A DNA stretch of 20,461 nt from an uncultured Bdellovibrionales bacterium (GCA_937927435.1 CALBDW010000154.1:1-20461); one strand, 5' to 3'. Positions 7,280-14,237 are shown, numbered from the stretch's first letter. A program made the numbers and translations. The notes: generated from the letters alone by a model not told the origin.

Positions 7280-8089
7280 ATGCCGATCGAAACGGAAGCC
7301 AGCTTTAAACTCAACGATAGAACGGCCCTCATCACTGGGCCGTGCAACAGCATCAACCAAGCCATCGCCATGCGCATGACTCAAGTCGGCGCCAATGTCG
7401 TTTTCGTCGATAAGAACACCGACCAAGCCTCGCGTTTCGCAAGCCAACTGATGGACGCACGTGAAATCAACGAGAGATACGGAAGAGCCGCCGCGATTCA
7501 GGGAGATCTCAGCGCGCCCGACCGCATCCAGGACACGATCAGCCGGGTGGCCGAAGTGTTCGGCGGCATCGACATCTACATCGATGGCCAAACGCAATTG
7601 GACGTGCAGCCCTTTCAAAACATAACGGCGCTTGAAAACCTCGACGCCATGATCGGGGTGAATCTCAAAGCTCCGCTTCTCACCACGCACGCGGTACTCA
7701 AATTTCTAAGCGCCCGCAAACGCGGTCGCGTAATTTACTTGATTCACGATATTTGTCGGCTCGGAATGCCTCAAAACGGGCTTCTCAGCGCGACACGAAC
7801 CGGCCTGTCGACGTTCGCCCGCTCGCTTTCGCGTGAAGTGTTCGCGAATAACGTCACAGTTAACTGCGTCGCTCTCGGTATCACGGAAGAGTTTCTCCTT
7901 GCGCAACTAGTCGAAGAAAAGATCAGCATTCAGGAGGCGCACGAACGTCTTATGCGCCAGTTCCCTAATGCGGTCATGACGGAACCGGAAAAAATCGCGA
8001 ATTTGGTTTTGTTTTTGGCCAGCCCGCTCGGCGCGAGCATCACGGGGCAAACGATCGCGGCCAGCAGCGGACTGAGCTATTTGTCTTAA
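7280..8089 (+). CDS. SDR-family protein with degenerate active site
   Basis: Overall fold and length (269 aa) match short-chain dehydrogenase/reductases: ALITG at the first strand, GDLSAPD, VNLKAP (N128), the helix SATRTGLSTFARSLSREV and a C-terminal LASPLGASITGQTIAASSG. The catalytic machinery is not conserved. The Gly-rich TGxxxGxG is TGPCNSIN (19-26) with two glycines replaced, the NNAG-like segment reads IDGQTQ, the catalytic Ser position appears to be His (LIHDI), and YxxxK reads LSATR (L169, R173). I infer a non-catalytic or strongly altered protein, perhaps a regulatory or structural partner of the thiolase upstream. It lies 20 bp after the thiolase and 15 bp before the next lipoprotein gene, so it is probably co-transcribed with both. 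The ATG is the first start after the thiolase stop; no strong ribosome site is seen, which suits translational coupling. Confidence 0.85.
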   Translation: MPIETEASFKLNDRTALITGPCNSINQAIAMRMTQVGANVVFVDKNTDQASRFASQLMDAREINERYGRAAAIQGDLSAPDRIQDTISRVAEVFGGIDIYIDGQTQLDVQPFQNITALENLDAMIGVNLKAPLLTTHAVLKFLSARKRGRVIYLIHDICRLGMPQNGLLSATRTGLSTFARSLSREVFANNVTVNCVALGITEEFLLAQLVEEKISIQEAHERLMRQFPNAVMTEPEKIANLVLFLASPLGASITGQTIAASSGLSYLS

Positions 8090-8104
8090 GCCCACGGAGG
8101 GAGT

Positions 8105-8629
8105 ATGAGGACTCGTCAATCCCGATTGGTAATCGGCGCGATTCTTCTATTTTTCCTTTCCGCCTGCGGAAGCGCGCAACGGGATGAAAGCGGATCCGAC
8201 TCCGACCAAACGAAACTGGAACTTCCCGAAAACTCTTTGGAAGGTCCGCCCTATTCCTTTCATGGCACAAAAACGGGGCCATGCACCGTTACTTCCTTTG
8301 CGGGTTCAGTCATCATGAACGGCTATTTCCGGGTTGAAATAGTGCAGACGGAGACACTTTTGAACGTTCAACTCTTCTGCGCGCCGGACAAGAACGCAAC
8401 ATCGGGCTACAAGCTTTACACCACGGGAAAGCTGAGAATCGACGGAAATACGGTCGAGGGGCCGGGCGTTCAATCCGGACGGATCGGACGCAAAGGGTTG
8501 AAGCTTATCTTGCTCCCGCTGCAAGGAGTTCAGTACACAATCACGGCTCTCGTTGACTCACAAATCCTTTTTGAAGTGAACGCGTTCTATAACGGCCGCG
8601 AGGTCGAACGGATGACGGGCCACTTTTAA
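8105..8629 (+). CDS. Hypothetical lipoprotein (174 aa)
   Basis: N-terminal RTRQSR, a hydrophobic core and lipobox LSAC with Cys21 indicate a signal-peptidase II lipoprotein. Residues 22-50 are polar and probably a flexible linker. The rest is beta-rich and contains Cys60 and Cys92, which could form a disulfide. No family recognised. GGAGG (8096-8100) lies 4 nt before the ATG. It is 15 bp after the SDR-like gene and so probably the last gene of the thiolase operon, though a secreted protein there has no obvious metabolic link. It converges with a reverse-strand gene with only 8 bp between the stops. Confidence 0.82.
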   Translation: MRTRQSRLVIGAILLFFLSACGSAQRDESGSDSDQTKLELPENSLEGPPYSFHGTKTGPCTVTSFAGSVIMNGYFRVEIVQTETLLNVQLFCAPDKNATSGYKLYTTGKLRIDGNTVEGPGVQSGRIGRKGLKLILLPLQGVQYTITALVDSQILFEVNAFYNGREVERMTGHF

Positions 8630-8637
8630 GCAGCCCA

Positions 8638-9210
8638 TCACTCCCAGACGTACACGAAGAAGACCGCTGGATACATCGATGTAATGGTGTGGCTAATATC
8701 GGAATAGCTGCCGCCCACCAACTTCGAAGTGTAGGTCACCGACAAATAGTTCAACCTAAGACCGACAAAAGCCGATTCGCCGAGCGCGAAGTTATGTCCG
8801 AGATCGACCTTGTAAGCTGTTCCCGACCACTCCTCGCTCGGTCCCGAACCCGCCTTGTACTGCGCCTTGGTCACCAGATTGTAAGTCAACCCGAGGCTCC
8901 ACGCTTTACTGCGGGTAAAAAACCAAAGAAGCCGCGGCCCCATCTGCGTGCTTGAATAAGAGGTCGAAACGGAACTCGCCTCCTCCGCGATCGTATGCCA
9001 AGCATAGTTCCATCCGATCAAAAAATGGGCCTTACGGTCGACCGCGAAACCAAGCGAGCCTTGCAGTTGCGTCCGACTCGTGCTGCTTGACGAACCCAGA
9101 TTGAAATTATCTCCGCTGTAAAACGCGCTCAACTCAAGATAAGCGTCCGCGCGTTGATGCATCAAAAAAACCGCCAATAAAATGCCGAAAAGCAATGCTG
9201 TTTTTTTCAT
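8638..9210 (-). CDS. Predicted outer-membrane beta-barrel protein (190 aa)
   Basis: A signal peptide (MKKTALLFGILLAVFLM...ADA) precedes about 165 residues of alternating amphipathic strands rich in Tyr, Trp, Ser and Gly, such as LQGSLGFAVDRKAHFLIGWNYAW, MGPRLLWFF, WSLGLTYNLV, YKVDLGHNFAL, AFVGLRLNYLSVTY and PAVFFVYVWE. That pattern and size fit an eight-stranded outer-membrane barrel (OmpW/OmpA-barrel-like shape). I cannot name the family. The codon before ATG 9210 is an in-frame GTG at 9213; ATG is preferred with AAGAGA upstream, a weak ribosome site. It stands alone, downstream of a terminator that isolates it from the lipoprotein gene at 9326. Confidence 0.8.
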   Translation of the reverse strand: MKKTALLFGILLAVFLMHQRADAYLELSAFYSGDNFNLGSSSSTSRTQLQGSLGFAVDRKAHFLIGWNYAWHTIAEEASSVSTSYSSTQMGPRLLWFFTRSKAWSLGLTYNLVTKAQYKAGSGPSEEWSGTAYKVDLGHNFALGESAFVGLRLNYLSVTYTSKLVGGSYSDISHTITSMYPAVFFVYVWE

Positions 9211-9261
9211 CACTATCTCTTTTCGACACAGACGGCGGCTATTCGAAGTCCAGTTTCAGGG

Positions 9262-9293
9262 TAAACAAAAGGCCGCTATAGTTAAGCGGCCTT
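9262..9293 (-). terminator. Intrinsic terminator of the small lipoprotein gene
   Basis: Read on the reverse strand, AAGGCCGC (9293-9286) pairs perfectly with GCGGCCTT (9276-9269) around a 9-nt loop and is followed by TTGTTT. It lies 33 bp after the stop of the gene at 9326, giving a clear transcript end. Confidence 0.8.
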
Positions 9294-9325
9294 AGGTAGG
9301 GCTAAAACACCGAAAAGGAGCGCTT

Positions 9326-9634
9326 TTATTGGTACCTCGCTTGGATTTCCAGTTGTTCGGCTTCCGAAGCGATCTGGCCTTCCACGCTGAAGTAGACTTT
9401 ATAATTACCGCTCACGGTTTCGGTCGCCAGCTCGCCGAACGTCGAACCGGTCGAAGTCGTCACTTGGTACCTGCTCAACGTTACCACCGACTTTTGCGAA
9501 GAAGCGACGAACTCGGCGCCGTTACTTAAGGAAAACCAACTCCAACTGGGAAGATCGAAATTCAAATCCAACCGACCACAACCGGCCGTTAACATCATTA
9601 AGGCCGCGAACAATGAAAGGTTGAGAACTTTCAT
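9326..9634 (-). CDS. Small hypothetical lipoprotein (102 aa)
   Basis: The ATG at 9634 is chosen because it begins a compact lipoprotein signal MKVLNLSLFAALMMLTAGC with Cys19, and AAGGGGGA lies upstream; the longer frame from 9670 would add twelve residues without a ribosome site. The mature part of about 83 residues is beta-rich and Ser/Thr-rich, with LSRYQVTTSTGSTFGELATETVSG in the middle and a basic end. No family recognised. The gene has its own terminator at 9262-9293 and follows the HD gene by 87 bp on the same strand. Confidence 0.72.
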   Translation of the reverse strand: MKVLNLSLFAALMMLTAGCGRLDLNFDLPSWSWFSLSNGAEFVASSQKSVVTLSRYQVTTSTGSTFGELATETVSGNYKVYFSVEGQIASEAEQLEIQARYQ

Positions 9635-9702
9635 TGTAATCCCCCTTTTTCGGTATAGACACACTACCACGTATCGGTGCGTTCTTAACGAATCTTGAAT
9701 AA

Positions 9703-9717
9703 GTCTCGAAATGAGAC
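9703..9717 (-). terminator. Weak hairpin after the HD-domain gene
   Basis: On the reverse strand GTCTC (9717-9713) and GAGAC (9707-9703) flank a 5-nt loop, followed by TTATTC. Only five base pairs and an imperfect T-run, just after the stop of the gene at 9722; termination is possible but doubtful. Confidence 0.3.
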
Positions 9718-9721
9718 GCGT

Positions 9722-11020
9722 TTACTTCACTTCTGCCATCAGGCGCCGGGCGTTTTGCAGGTTTTCATTCGAGACGTAGAGGCGCTCGATAATGCGCGTC
9801 TCCTCGTATTTTTGGAAGATGCGCGTGCACTGCTCGATCGGCACCGGCCTGCCAAGGGGATCATAATTGTCCACGACATAAATCGGGAACGTCTGCTGAG
9901 CTTGAGTGGCGTGGTATTTGGAGAGGCGCGTGTGCGAACTCGCCAAAATCGAATCGATGCCTTCTTTGTCGAGAACCCCTTTGATTTTTTGCAGTCGTTC
10001 GCCGGGCTCGGTCGAGTGCAACTCGATGAGCATACGGTACGGGCGGCGCTCGGCGATCAACCGGGCCCACATGTTGTCGACGCTGCCGAGATGCTCGTAG
10101 AGCGAATAATCCGTGCAACGGACGTATTCGTCGAGATCCGGCGGCAGGAAGTAAGAGCAATCGGGCGACGTGAGATACCTCACCAGCATCTCTTCGTAAA
10201 CGATGCTCTTATGATGGAAGTAAACCATCAAGTACATGTGGTGCCGAGAAATCAGGAAATCGTCGAATGTGTAAAGCGCCCGCCTGTCGAGCGCGAGATA
10301 ACAGCGCCCGCCGACCGTGTGGCACGCGAGGTTGCCGATCAACCAGCCCAGTTCGACCCGGCCGTAATTAGTTCCGCAGAAGTAAGCGTCCCGCTCGAGA
10401 TAATCCATGCGGTCGACGTCCATCTCGGAACTGATGACCTGACTGAGAACAGGGCGATAGTCGACTCCCCCGTCGATAAAGAAATCATCAGGCGCTTTTA
10501 AACTCAAATCGATGAGACATGCGACGTGGAGCGGATCGATGTCGCTGAAATTCTCGCGGATGAGCCGACTTAAATCGGAATCAGTCAGAAACTTGATCGT
10601 GAAATCCTCATGCGTTGCCTTGCGTTTCAGATCAAGCGGCGGGCGGTTCGGGTCACGGAATTTATAGGCCTCGATTTTCAGCTTCTCGAGCTCCGGCATC
10701 ACCTCTTCGGTCGTGTGGCTGAGAGGCCCGTGCCCGATGTCGTGCAGAAGTGCTCCCAAACGGAGCACTTGACGGAAACGGCGGCGGACGTCCGGCGAAG
10801 AGAACGTGGTTTCACGGAAGATAGTGTCGAAAGCGCGGCCGGCCAAATGCATAACGCCGACGGAATGGATGTAGCGGTTATGTGTCGCTCCCGGAAAGCT
10901 GTATTCGGCGAATCCCAACTGCTTGATGGAGCGCAATCTCTGGAACTCCCGGCTGTCGAGAATCTCAATTTCACCGCCGTTAACTTCGATCGACCCGTGA
11001 ATGGGATCTTTGATTTCCAT
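9722..11020 (-). CDS. HD-domain phosphohydrolase (SAMHD1/dGTPase-like)
   Basis: Metal-dependent phosphohydrolase of the HD superfamily, cytosolic, 432 residues. It begins with the family signature DPIHGSIEV followed by DSREFQRLRSIKQLG and PGATHNRYIHSVGVMHLA, giving metal ligand His52. The HD pair is His93-Asp94 in LLHDIGHGPLSH, and the last ligand is Asp201 in SSEMDVDRMDYL, so the full H-HD-D set is present. This subfamily includes dNTP triphosphohydrolases (SAMHD1, YdhJ-like proteins); the exact nucleotide is unknown. GAGGCGG lies about 5 nt before the ATG. It is divergent from thyA-folA, so a role in deoxynucleotide balance is attractive but only inferred. Confidence 0.93.
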   Translation of the reverse strand: MEIKDPIHGSIEVNGGEIEILDSREFQRLRSIKQLGFAEYSFPGATHNRYIHSVGVMHLAGRAFDTIFRETTFSSPDVRRRFRQVLRLGALLHDIGHGPLSHTTEEVMPELEKLKIEAYKFRDPNRPPLDLKRKATHEDFTIKFLTDSDLSRLIRENFSDIDPLHVACLIDLSLKAPDDFFIDGGVDYRPVLSQVISSEMDVDRMDYLERDAYFCGTNYGRVELGWLIGNLACHTVGGRCYLALDRRALYTFDDFLISRHHMYLMVYFHHKSIVYEEMLVRYLTSPDCSYFLPPDLDEYVRCTDYSLYEHLGSVDNMWARLIAERRPYRMLIELHSTEPGERLQKIKGVLDKEGIDSILASSHTRLSKYHATQAQQTFPIYVVDNYDPLGRPVPIEQCTRIFQKYEETRIIERLYVSNENLQNARRLMAEVK

Positions 11021-11100
11021 TTATCCGCCTCTTCGTCCTTCTCGCCTTATTGCGTCTATAACTCCGCCAGCGCCCGAAGTAATAGCACACCGCGCCGACG

Positions 11101-11132
11101 TTGACCATCTCACTTCGATGGTTTTTTATACC
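11101..11132 (+). promoter_or_regulatory. Weak candidate promoter for thyA-folA
   Basis: TTGACC (11101-11106) is followed 18-20 bp later by TTTATACC (11125-11132), an AT-rich -10-like stretch with non-optimal spacing. It is the only promoter-like sequence seen in the 141-bp region between the divergent HD and thyA genes. Confidence 0.35.
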
Positions 11133-11161
11133 TACAAGCTGATCCACGCGGAGCCCGGTAA

Positions 11162-11995
11162 ATGAAACAATATCAAGACCTTTTGAAGCATATCCTCGCC
11201 AACGGCACGGATAAGGATGACCGCACGGGAACGGGAACGCGCTCCATTTTCGGCTATCAAATGCGTTTCGACCTCGAAAAAGGCTTCCCGCTCGTCACAA
11301 CCAAGAAAATCCACTTAAAGAGCGTCATCCACGAGCTTCTCTGGTTCTTGAAAGGGGAAACCAACGTCTCCTACCTCCAGGAAAACGGTGTCCGGATCTG
11401 GAATGAGTGGGCGACCGACGACGGCGACCTCGGCCCCATCTACGGCAAACAATGGCGGACTTGGTTAGCGCCCAACGGGGAAACCATCGACCAGATTTCG
11501 CAAGTCATCCGAATGATCAAAGAAAAACCGAATAGCCGACGCCTGATCGTCAGCGCCTGGAACCCGGCCGATCTTCCGGACGAGTCCTTGTCGCCCCAGG
11601 AAAACGTGAAATGCGGCAAGATGGCGCTTGCGCCCTGCCACGCATTCTTCCAGTTCTACGTCGTCAACAACAAGCTGTCATGCCTGCTTTACCAGCGCAG
11701 CTGCGATGTCTTCTTGGGCCTACCCTTCAACATCGCGAGCTACTCGCTTCTCACCCACATGATCGCGCAACAATGCGGGCTTGAGGTCGGCGAATTCATC
11801 TGGACGGGCGGCGACGTTCATATCTACAAAAACCATTTCGAGCAAGTTCACTTGCAACTAACGAGGGAACCGCGCCCGCTTCCCATGCTCGTTATCAAGA
11901 GAAAGCCGGAGTCGATCTTCGATTACGTTTATGAGGACTTCGAGATCATGAACTACGACCCTCATCCAGCCATCAAAGCACCGATCAGCGTTTAA
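11162..11995 (+). CDS. thyA: Thymidylate synthase
   Basis: Converts dUMP and methylene-tetrahydrofolate to dTMP and dihydrofolate. The product is near-collinear with E. coli ThyA: DRTGTGTRSIFG, TTKKIHLKSVIHELLWFLKG, GDLGPIYGKQWR, SRRLIVSAWNP, nucleophile Cys159 in MALAPCHAFFQFYV, YQRSCDVFLGLPFNIASY, and HLQLTREPRPLP to KAPISV. At 277 aa it is 13 residues longer than the E. coli enzyme; the extra residues (around 138-151, DESLSPQENVKCG) lie just before the active-site loop. GCGGAG is 8 nt before the ATG. It forms an operon with folA, 10 bp downstream, which recycles the dihydrofolate it makes. Confidence 0.98.
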   Translation: MKQYQDLLKHILANGTDKDDRTGTGTRSIFGYQMRFDLEKGFPLVTTKKIHLKSVIHELLWFLKGETNVSYLQENGVRIWNEWATDDGDLGPIYGKQWRTWLAPNGETIDQISQVIRMIKEKPNSRRLIVSAWNPADLPDESLSPQENVKCGKMALAPCHAFFQFYVVNNKLSCLLYQRSCDVFLGLPFNIASYSLLTHMIAQQCGLEVGEFIWTGGDVHIYKNHFEQVHLQLTREPRPLPMLVIKRKPESIFDYVYEDFEIMNYDPHPAIKAPISV

Positions 11996-12005
11996 GAGGT
12001 GTCTC

Positions 12006-12497
12006 ATGACTTTGTCGGCGATCGCAGCCATGGCTGCAAACCGTGTGATTGGAAAAGACGGAGATTTGCCGTGGCGGATCCCTGAGGACCTTAAGTTTTT
12101 CAGAGAAAAGACCATGGGACACATCATGATCATGGGACGAAAAACCTTCGATTCGCTCGGCAAACCCTTGCCGGGCCGCCTGCACGTCGTGCTCACCCGG
12201 CAGAAAGATTACGCGCCCGAAGGCGCACACGTCTTTCACACAGTCGAAGAGGCCCTCGACTTTTGTCGAAAGCAGACGAACCAGTGGGGCGACGAGGTCT
12301 TTGTCGTCGGCGGGGGAGACATCTTCCGCGAATTCTTGCCGATGACCGACCGCATTTATCTCACTGAAATCCATAAGGAATTCGAAGGCGACGCCTTTTT
12401 TCCGGAATTCGACAAATCCCTGTTCCGCGAAGTGTCTCGCTCGCCCCGTAGGGAACCCATCCCCTTCGACTTCGTGACCTACGAGCGGGTGAAATAG
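12006..12497 (+). CDS. folA: Dihydrofolate reductase
   Basis: Reduces dihydrofolate to tetrahydrofolate with NADPH, completing the dTMP cycle with ThyA. 163 residues, usual length. Visible landmarks are AANRVIGKDGDLPWRIPEDLKFF with catalytic acid Asp28, GRKTFDSLGKPLPGR (NADPH/folate contacts), VVLTR, FVVGGGDIF and a C-terminal VTYERV strand. The ribosome site AGAGG (11995-11999) overlaps the thyA stop and is 6 nt from the ATG, pointing to co-transcription and coupled translation. No terminator is evident before the flagellin promoter region. Confidence 0.97.
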   Translation: MTLSAIAAMAANRVIGKDGDLPWRIPEDLKFFREKTMGHIMIMGRKTFDSLGKPLPGRLHVVLTRQKDYAPEGAHVFHTVEEALDFCRKQTNQWGDEVFVVGGGDIFREFLPMTDRIYLTEIHKEFEGDAFFPEFDKSLFREVSRSPRREPIPFDFVTYERVK

Positions 12498-12539
12498 CTC
12501 TTCTTAGGACCAGATCTGCAGCAAAACGATACATTTTTC

Positions 12540-12566
12540 TAAAGCCTCGAATTGAGACACCGATGA
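12540..12566 (+). promoter_or_regulatory. Sigma-28 (FliA) promoter of the first flagellin
   Basis: TAAA (12540-12543), exactly 15 bp, then ACCGATGA (12559-12566) match TAAA-N15-GCCGATAA at 10 of 12 positions. The start would be near 12573, giving a leader of about 80 nt. This is the expected class-3 promoter for a filament gene. Confidence 0.7.
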
Positions 12567-12589
12567 AGCAGTAGAACCAAAACCCATTG

Positions 12590-12639
12590 GGTCACCAAAC
12601 GGTGGCCTACGAAGAGCCAAGGACAGGCCCTTCGGGTCT
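12590..12639 (+). other. Two hairpins in the first flagellin leader
   Basis: GGTCACC (12590-12596) pairs with GGTGGCC (12601-12607) with one G-U pair around AAAC. AGGCCC (12625-12630) pairs with GGGTCT (12634-12639), ending right before the AAGGAGGAGG ribosome site. Such leader structure could tune flagellin translation; the function is inferred. Confidence 0.4.
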
Positions 12640-12655
12640 CAAGGAGGAGGAAAGT

Positions 12656-13504
12656 ATGGGGCTTCGTATTAATACCAACGTTGCCTCACTCAATGCCCAA
12701 CGGAACTTGTTGGGTACCAAGTGGGGCCTCGATAAGAGCCTCGAACGGTTGAGCTCGGGTTACCGGATCAACCGCGCAGGCGATGATGCCGCCGGTCTCG
12801 CAATCAGCGAAAACCTGCGGGCCCAAATCAGAGGCTTGAAACAAGCCTCCCGTAACGCGCAAGACGGCGTTTCTCTCGTACAAGTGGCGGAAGGCGGTCT
12901 CCACGAGATTTCGTCGATCCTCATCCGTCTGCGCGAACTCGCCGTTCAAGCGGCTTCCGACACGATCGGTCCCGTGGAGCGGCAATTCCTGAACGTCGAA
13001 TACGACCAGCTCATCTCGGAGATCGACCGGATCGCTGACGCGACCGAGTTCAATGGTACTCCACTCTTGAGCGGTACAGGATCGATTCTCGATTTCCAAG
13101 TCGGTACGAGAAACGACCCGAACATCGACCGCTTGTCGTTTGATGCTTCGAAAGCCGACGCTAACAGCGCGGCCCTCGGCATCAACCTGACTAGCGTCGC
13201 AGACAAGGCATCGGCACAGAACTCCCTGGCGGCGATCGACGCCGCGATCGTGAGCGTGTCGGCGATGCGCGCGGACTTTGGCGCGATCCAAAACCGCCTG
13301 CAATCGACGATCGCAAACCTCGCGGTCAGTATCGAGAACCTGTCGGCGGCCAACAGCCGTATCCGTGACGTGGATATCGCCGAGGAGACGGCGGAACTGA
13401 CCAAGAACAACATTCTCTTGAATGCTGGTACGGCGGTTCTAGCTCAGGCGAACCAAAGCTCGAATGCGGCTCTGACGCTCTTGAACAGAACTTTCCAGGG
13501 TTAA
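12656..13504 (+). CDS. Flagellin, short D0-D1 type (282 aa)
   Basis: Filament subunit exported by the flagellar type III system. The start is the ATG at 12656, preceded by an excellent AAGGAGGAGG (12641-12650) and giving the universal MGLRINTNVASLNAQ N-terminus; the in-frame ATG at 12587 is an unrelated upstream extension. N-terminal D0/D1 (LSSGYRINRAGDDAAGLAIS, RLRELAVQAASD) and C-terminal D1/D0 (ENLSAANSRIRDVDIAEE, NNILLNAGTAVLAQAN) are intact; the middle is short, so there is no D2/D3 domain. No cysteine. The C-terminus runs about six residues (NRTFQG) past the usual leucine end seen in its partner at 14238. It has its own sigma-28 promoter. A call as fliC/flaA would fit, but with two paralogs no symbol is assigned. 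Confidence 0.97.
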   Translation: MGLRINTNVASLNAQRNLLGTKWGLDKSLERLSSGYRINRAGDDAAGLAISENLRAQIRGLKQASRNAQDGVSLVQVAEGGLHEISSILIRLRELAVQAASDTIGPVERQFLNVEYDQLISEIDRIADATEFNGTPLLSGTGSILDFQVGTRNDPNIDRLSFDASKADANSAALGINLTSVADKASAQNSLAAIDAAIVSVSAMRADFGAIQNRLQSTIANLAVSIENLSAANSRIRDVDIAEETAELTKNNILLNAGTAVLAQANQSSNAALTLLNRTFQG

Positions 13505-13535
13505 TGAACTCTGACTAAACCGTGGCGAACCGACC

Positions 13536-13742
13536 CGCTGGAGACATAACTCCAGCGCAAGGTTCCCCCACACCAGGTAAAGGTTACGACGCCTTTGCTG
13601 GTGACTGACAACAACTCGTTTCCTGCTCATCGGGGTCGGCGCCCCCGACCCCGACATTAAAGACAGGTGTGCTCCTGCACACGGTGAATGCGGGAACGAA
13701 AAAAAGATTTTGGAACGAAAACGTTCACGCCTCAAAAAGGCG
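13536..13742 (+). other. Cluster of six hairpins downstream of the first flagellin
   Basis: Stems seen in order: CGCTGGAG/CTCCAGCG (13536-13557, 6-nt loop); CACCAG plus AAAGG with CCTTT plus CTGGTG (13571-13603); TCGGGGTCGG/CCGACCCCGA (13630-13654, 10 bp, 5-nt loop); GTGTGC/GCACAC (13667-13682, 4-nt loop); GAACG/CGTTC (13713-13726); CGCCT/AGGCG (13728-13742). None has a proper T-run. They may terminate or stabilise flagellin mRNA, or belong to a structured non-coding RNA. Pairing is directly visible; function unknown. Confidence 0.55.
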
Positions 13743-13748
13743 GAAGGT

Positions 13749-13961
13749 ATGGGTGCATCGAAACGCCATAAGTTGCGGAAAGGACGCCTGGCATCCGGCG
13801 CGGAGTTTTATTACCTCCCTCGGCCGATTTCGTCCTTTGCGAAACTTCGGATCGTTAAGGACACTCCTTCTACCGAACGAGGACTCGAGCGTACGAAAGC
13901 TTCGAAGCGGGCCAGAAACCGCAAAAGCGCTAATCGCCCGAGGGTGAACACAGAAGATTGA
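13749..13961 (+). CDS. Possible small, very basic protein (70 aa)
   Basis: ATG at 13749 is preceded by AAGGCGG about 5 nt away. The product starts MGASKRHKLRKGRLASG and is rich in Lys and Arg throughout (AKLRIVKD, RTKASKRARNRKSANR), with no signal peptide or membrane segment, so if made it would probably bind nucleic acid. Codon use is unremarkable and no family is recognised. The stop lies inside a perfect hairpin. It may equally be a chance ORF in a structured region, since the hairpin cluster runs to its ribosome site. Confidence 0.28.
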   Translation: MGASKRHKLRKGRLASGAEFYYLPRPISSFAKLRIVKDTPSTERGLERTKASKRARNRKSANRPRVNTED

Positions 13962-14092
13962 ACGTCGTCGTTCAAAAAACACGCGCCTTCATTCCGCTCT
14001 CGCGGAGATACCTCCACACGTGCACGCTACGTATTTTTCTCTTCTCATCACTCACGCAAAATCAAGCGACATAAACAAAAAAACTAGCCTAC

Positions 14093-14117
14093 TGAATTTT
14101 GCATGCACTTCCGATAA
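14093..14117 (+). promoter_or_regulatory. Sigma-28-type promoter of the second flagellin
   Basis: TCCGATAA (14110-14117) matches the sigma-28 -10 GCCGATAA at 7 of 8 positions. The best -35 is TGAATTTT (14093-14100), about 2 bp too close and with a mismatch. It would start transcription near 14124 and give a leader of about 115 nt. Good -10, weak -35, the reverse of the first flagellin's promoter. Confidence 0.5.
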
Positions 14118-14206
14118 ATACAGCGAAACGGTCGTATAAGACCGTGGTGACGTAACAACCTTTTCGCGGCACACGACGTGCACGTAAGCCAACGGATGGC
14201 AACAAT

Positions 14207-14237
14207 CAAGGAGGATTAGGCCATGCAAGGAGGATAA
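14207..14237 (+). promoter_or_regulatory. Duplicated ribosome site with a four-codon upstream ORF (MQGG)
   Basis: CAAGGAGGAT occurs at 14207-14216 and again at 14226-14235. The first copy is 8 nt from ATG 14223, which opens ATG-CAA-GGA-GGA-TAA (14223-14237); the TAA is followed directly by the flagellin ATG at 14238. The second ribosome site lies inside this mini-ORF, 4 nt from the flagellin start. Ribosomes on the mini-ORF would cover the second site, so translation of the two is probably coupled or competing. Confidence 0.6.

Larger units (their letters stand above)
13505..14237 (+). other. 733-bp structured region between the two flagellin genes
   Basis: No convincing large gene. It holds a run of hairpins (13536-13742), a possible 70-codon basic ORF (13749-13961), a perfect 7-bp hairpin TTGAACG-TCGT-CGTTCAA at 13958-13975, a sigma-28 -10 element at 14110-14117, a leader hairpin ACGGTC-N6-GACCGT at 14128-14145, and the duplicated ribosome site before the second flagellin. 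Unusually long for this otherwise tightly packed window. Confidence 0.7.

Noticed and set aside
9695..10501. 268-codon forward open frame
   Set aside because: Antisense shadow of the HD phosphohydrolase gene.
12587..12655. Upstream extension of the first flagellin
   Set aside because: The universal flagellin N-terminus and an excellent ribosome site place the start at 12656.
14176..14185. Palindrome ACGTGCACGT in the flagellin leader
   Set aside because: Short and isolated; no second copy or known site recognised.
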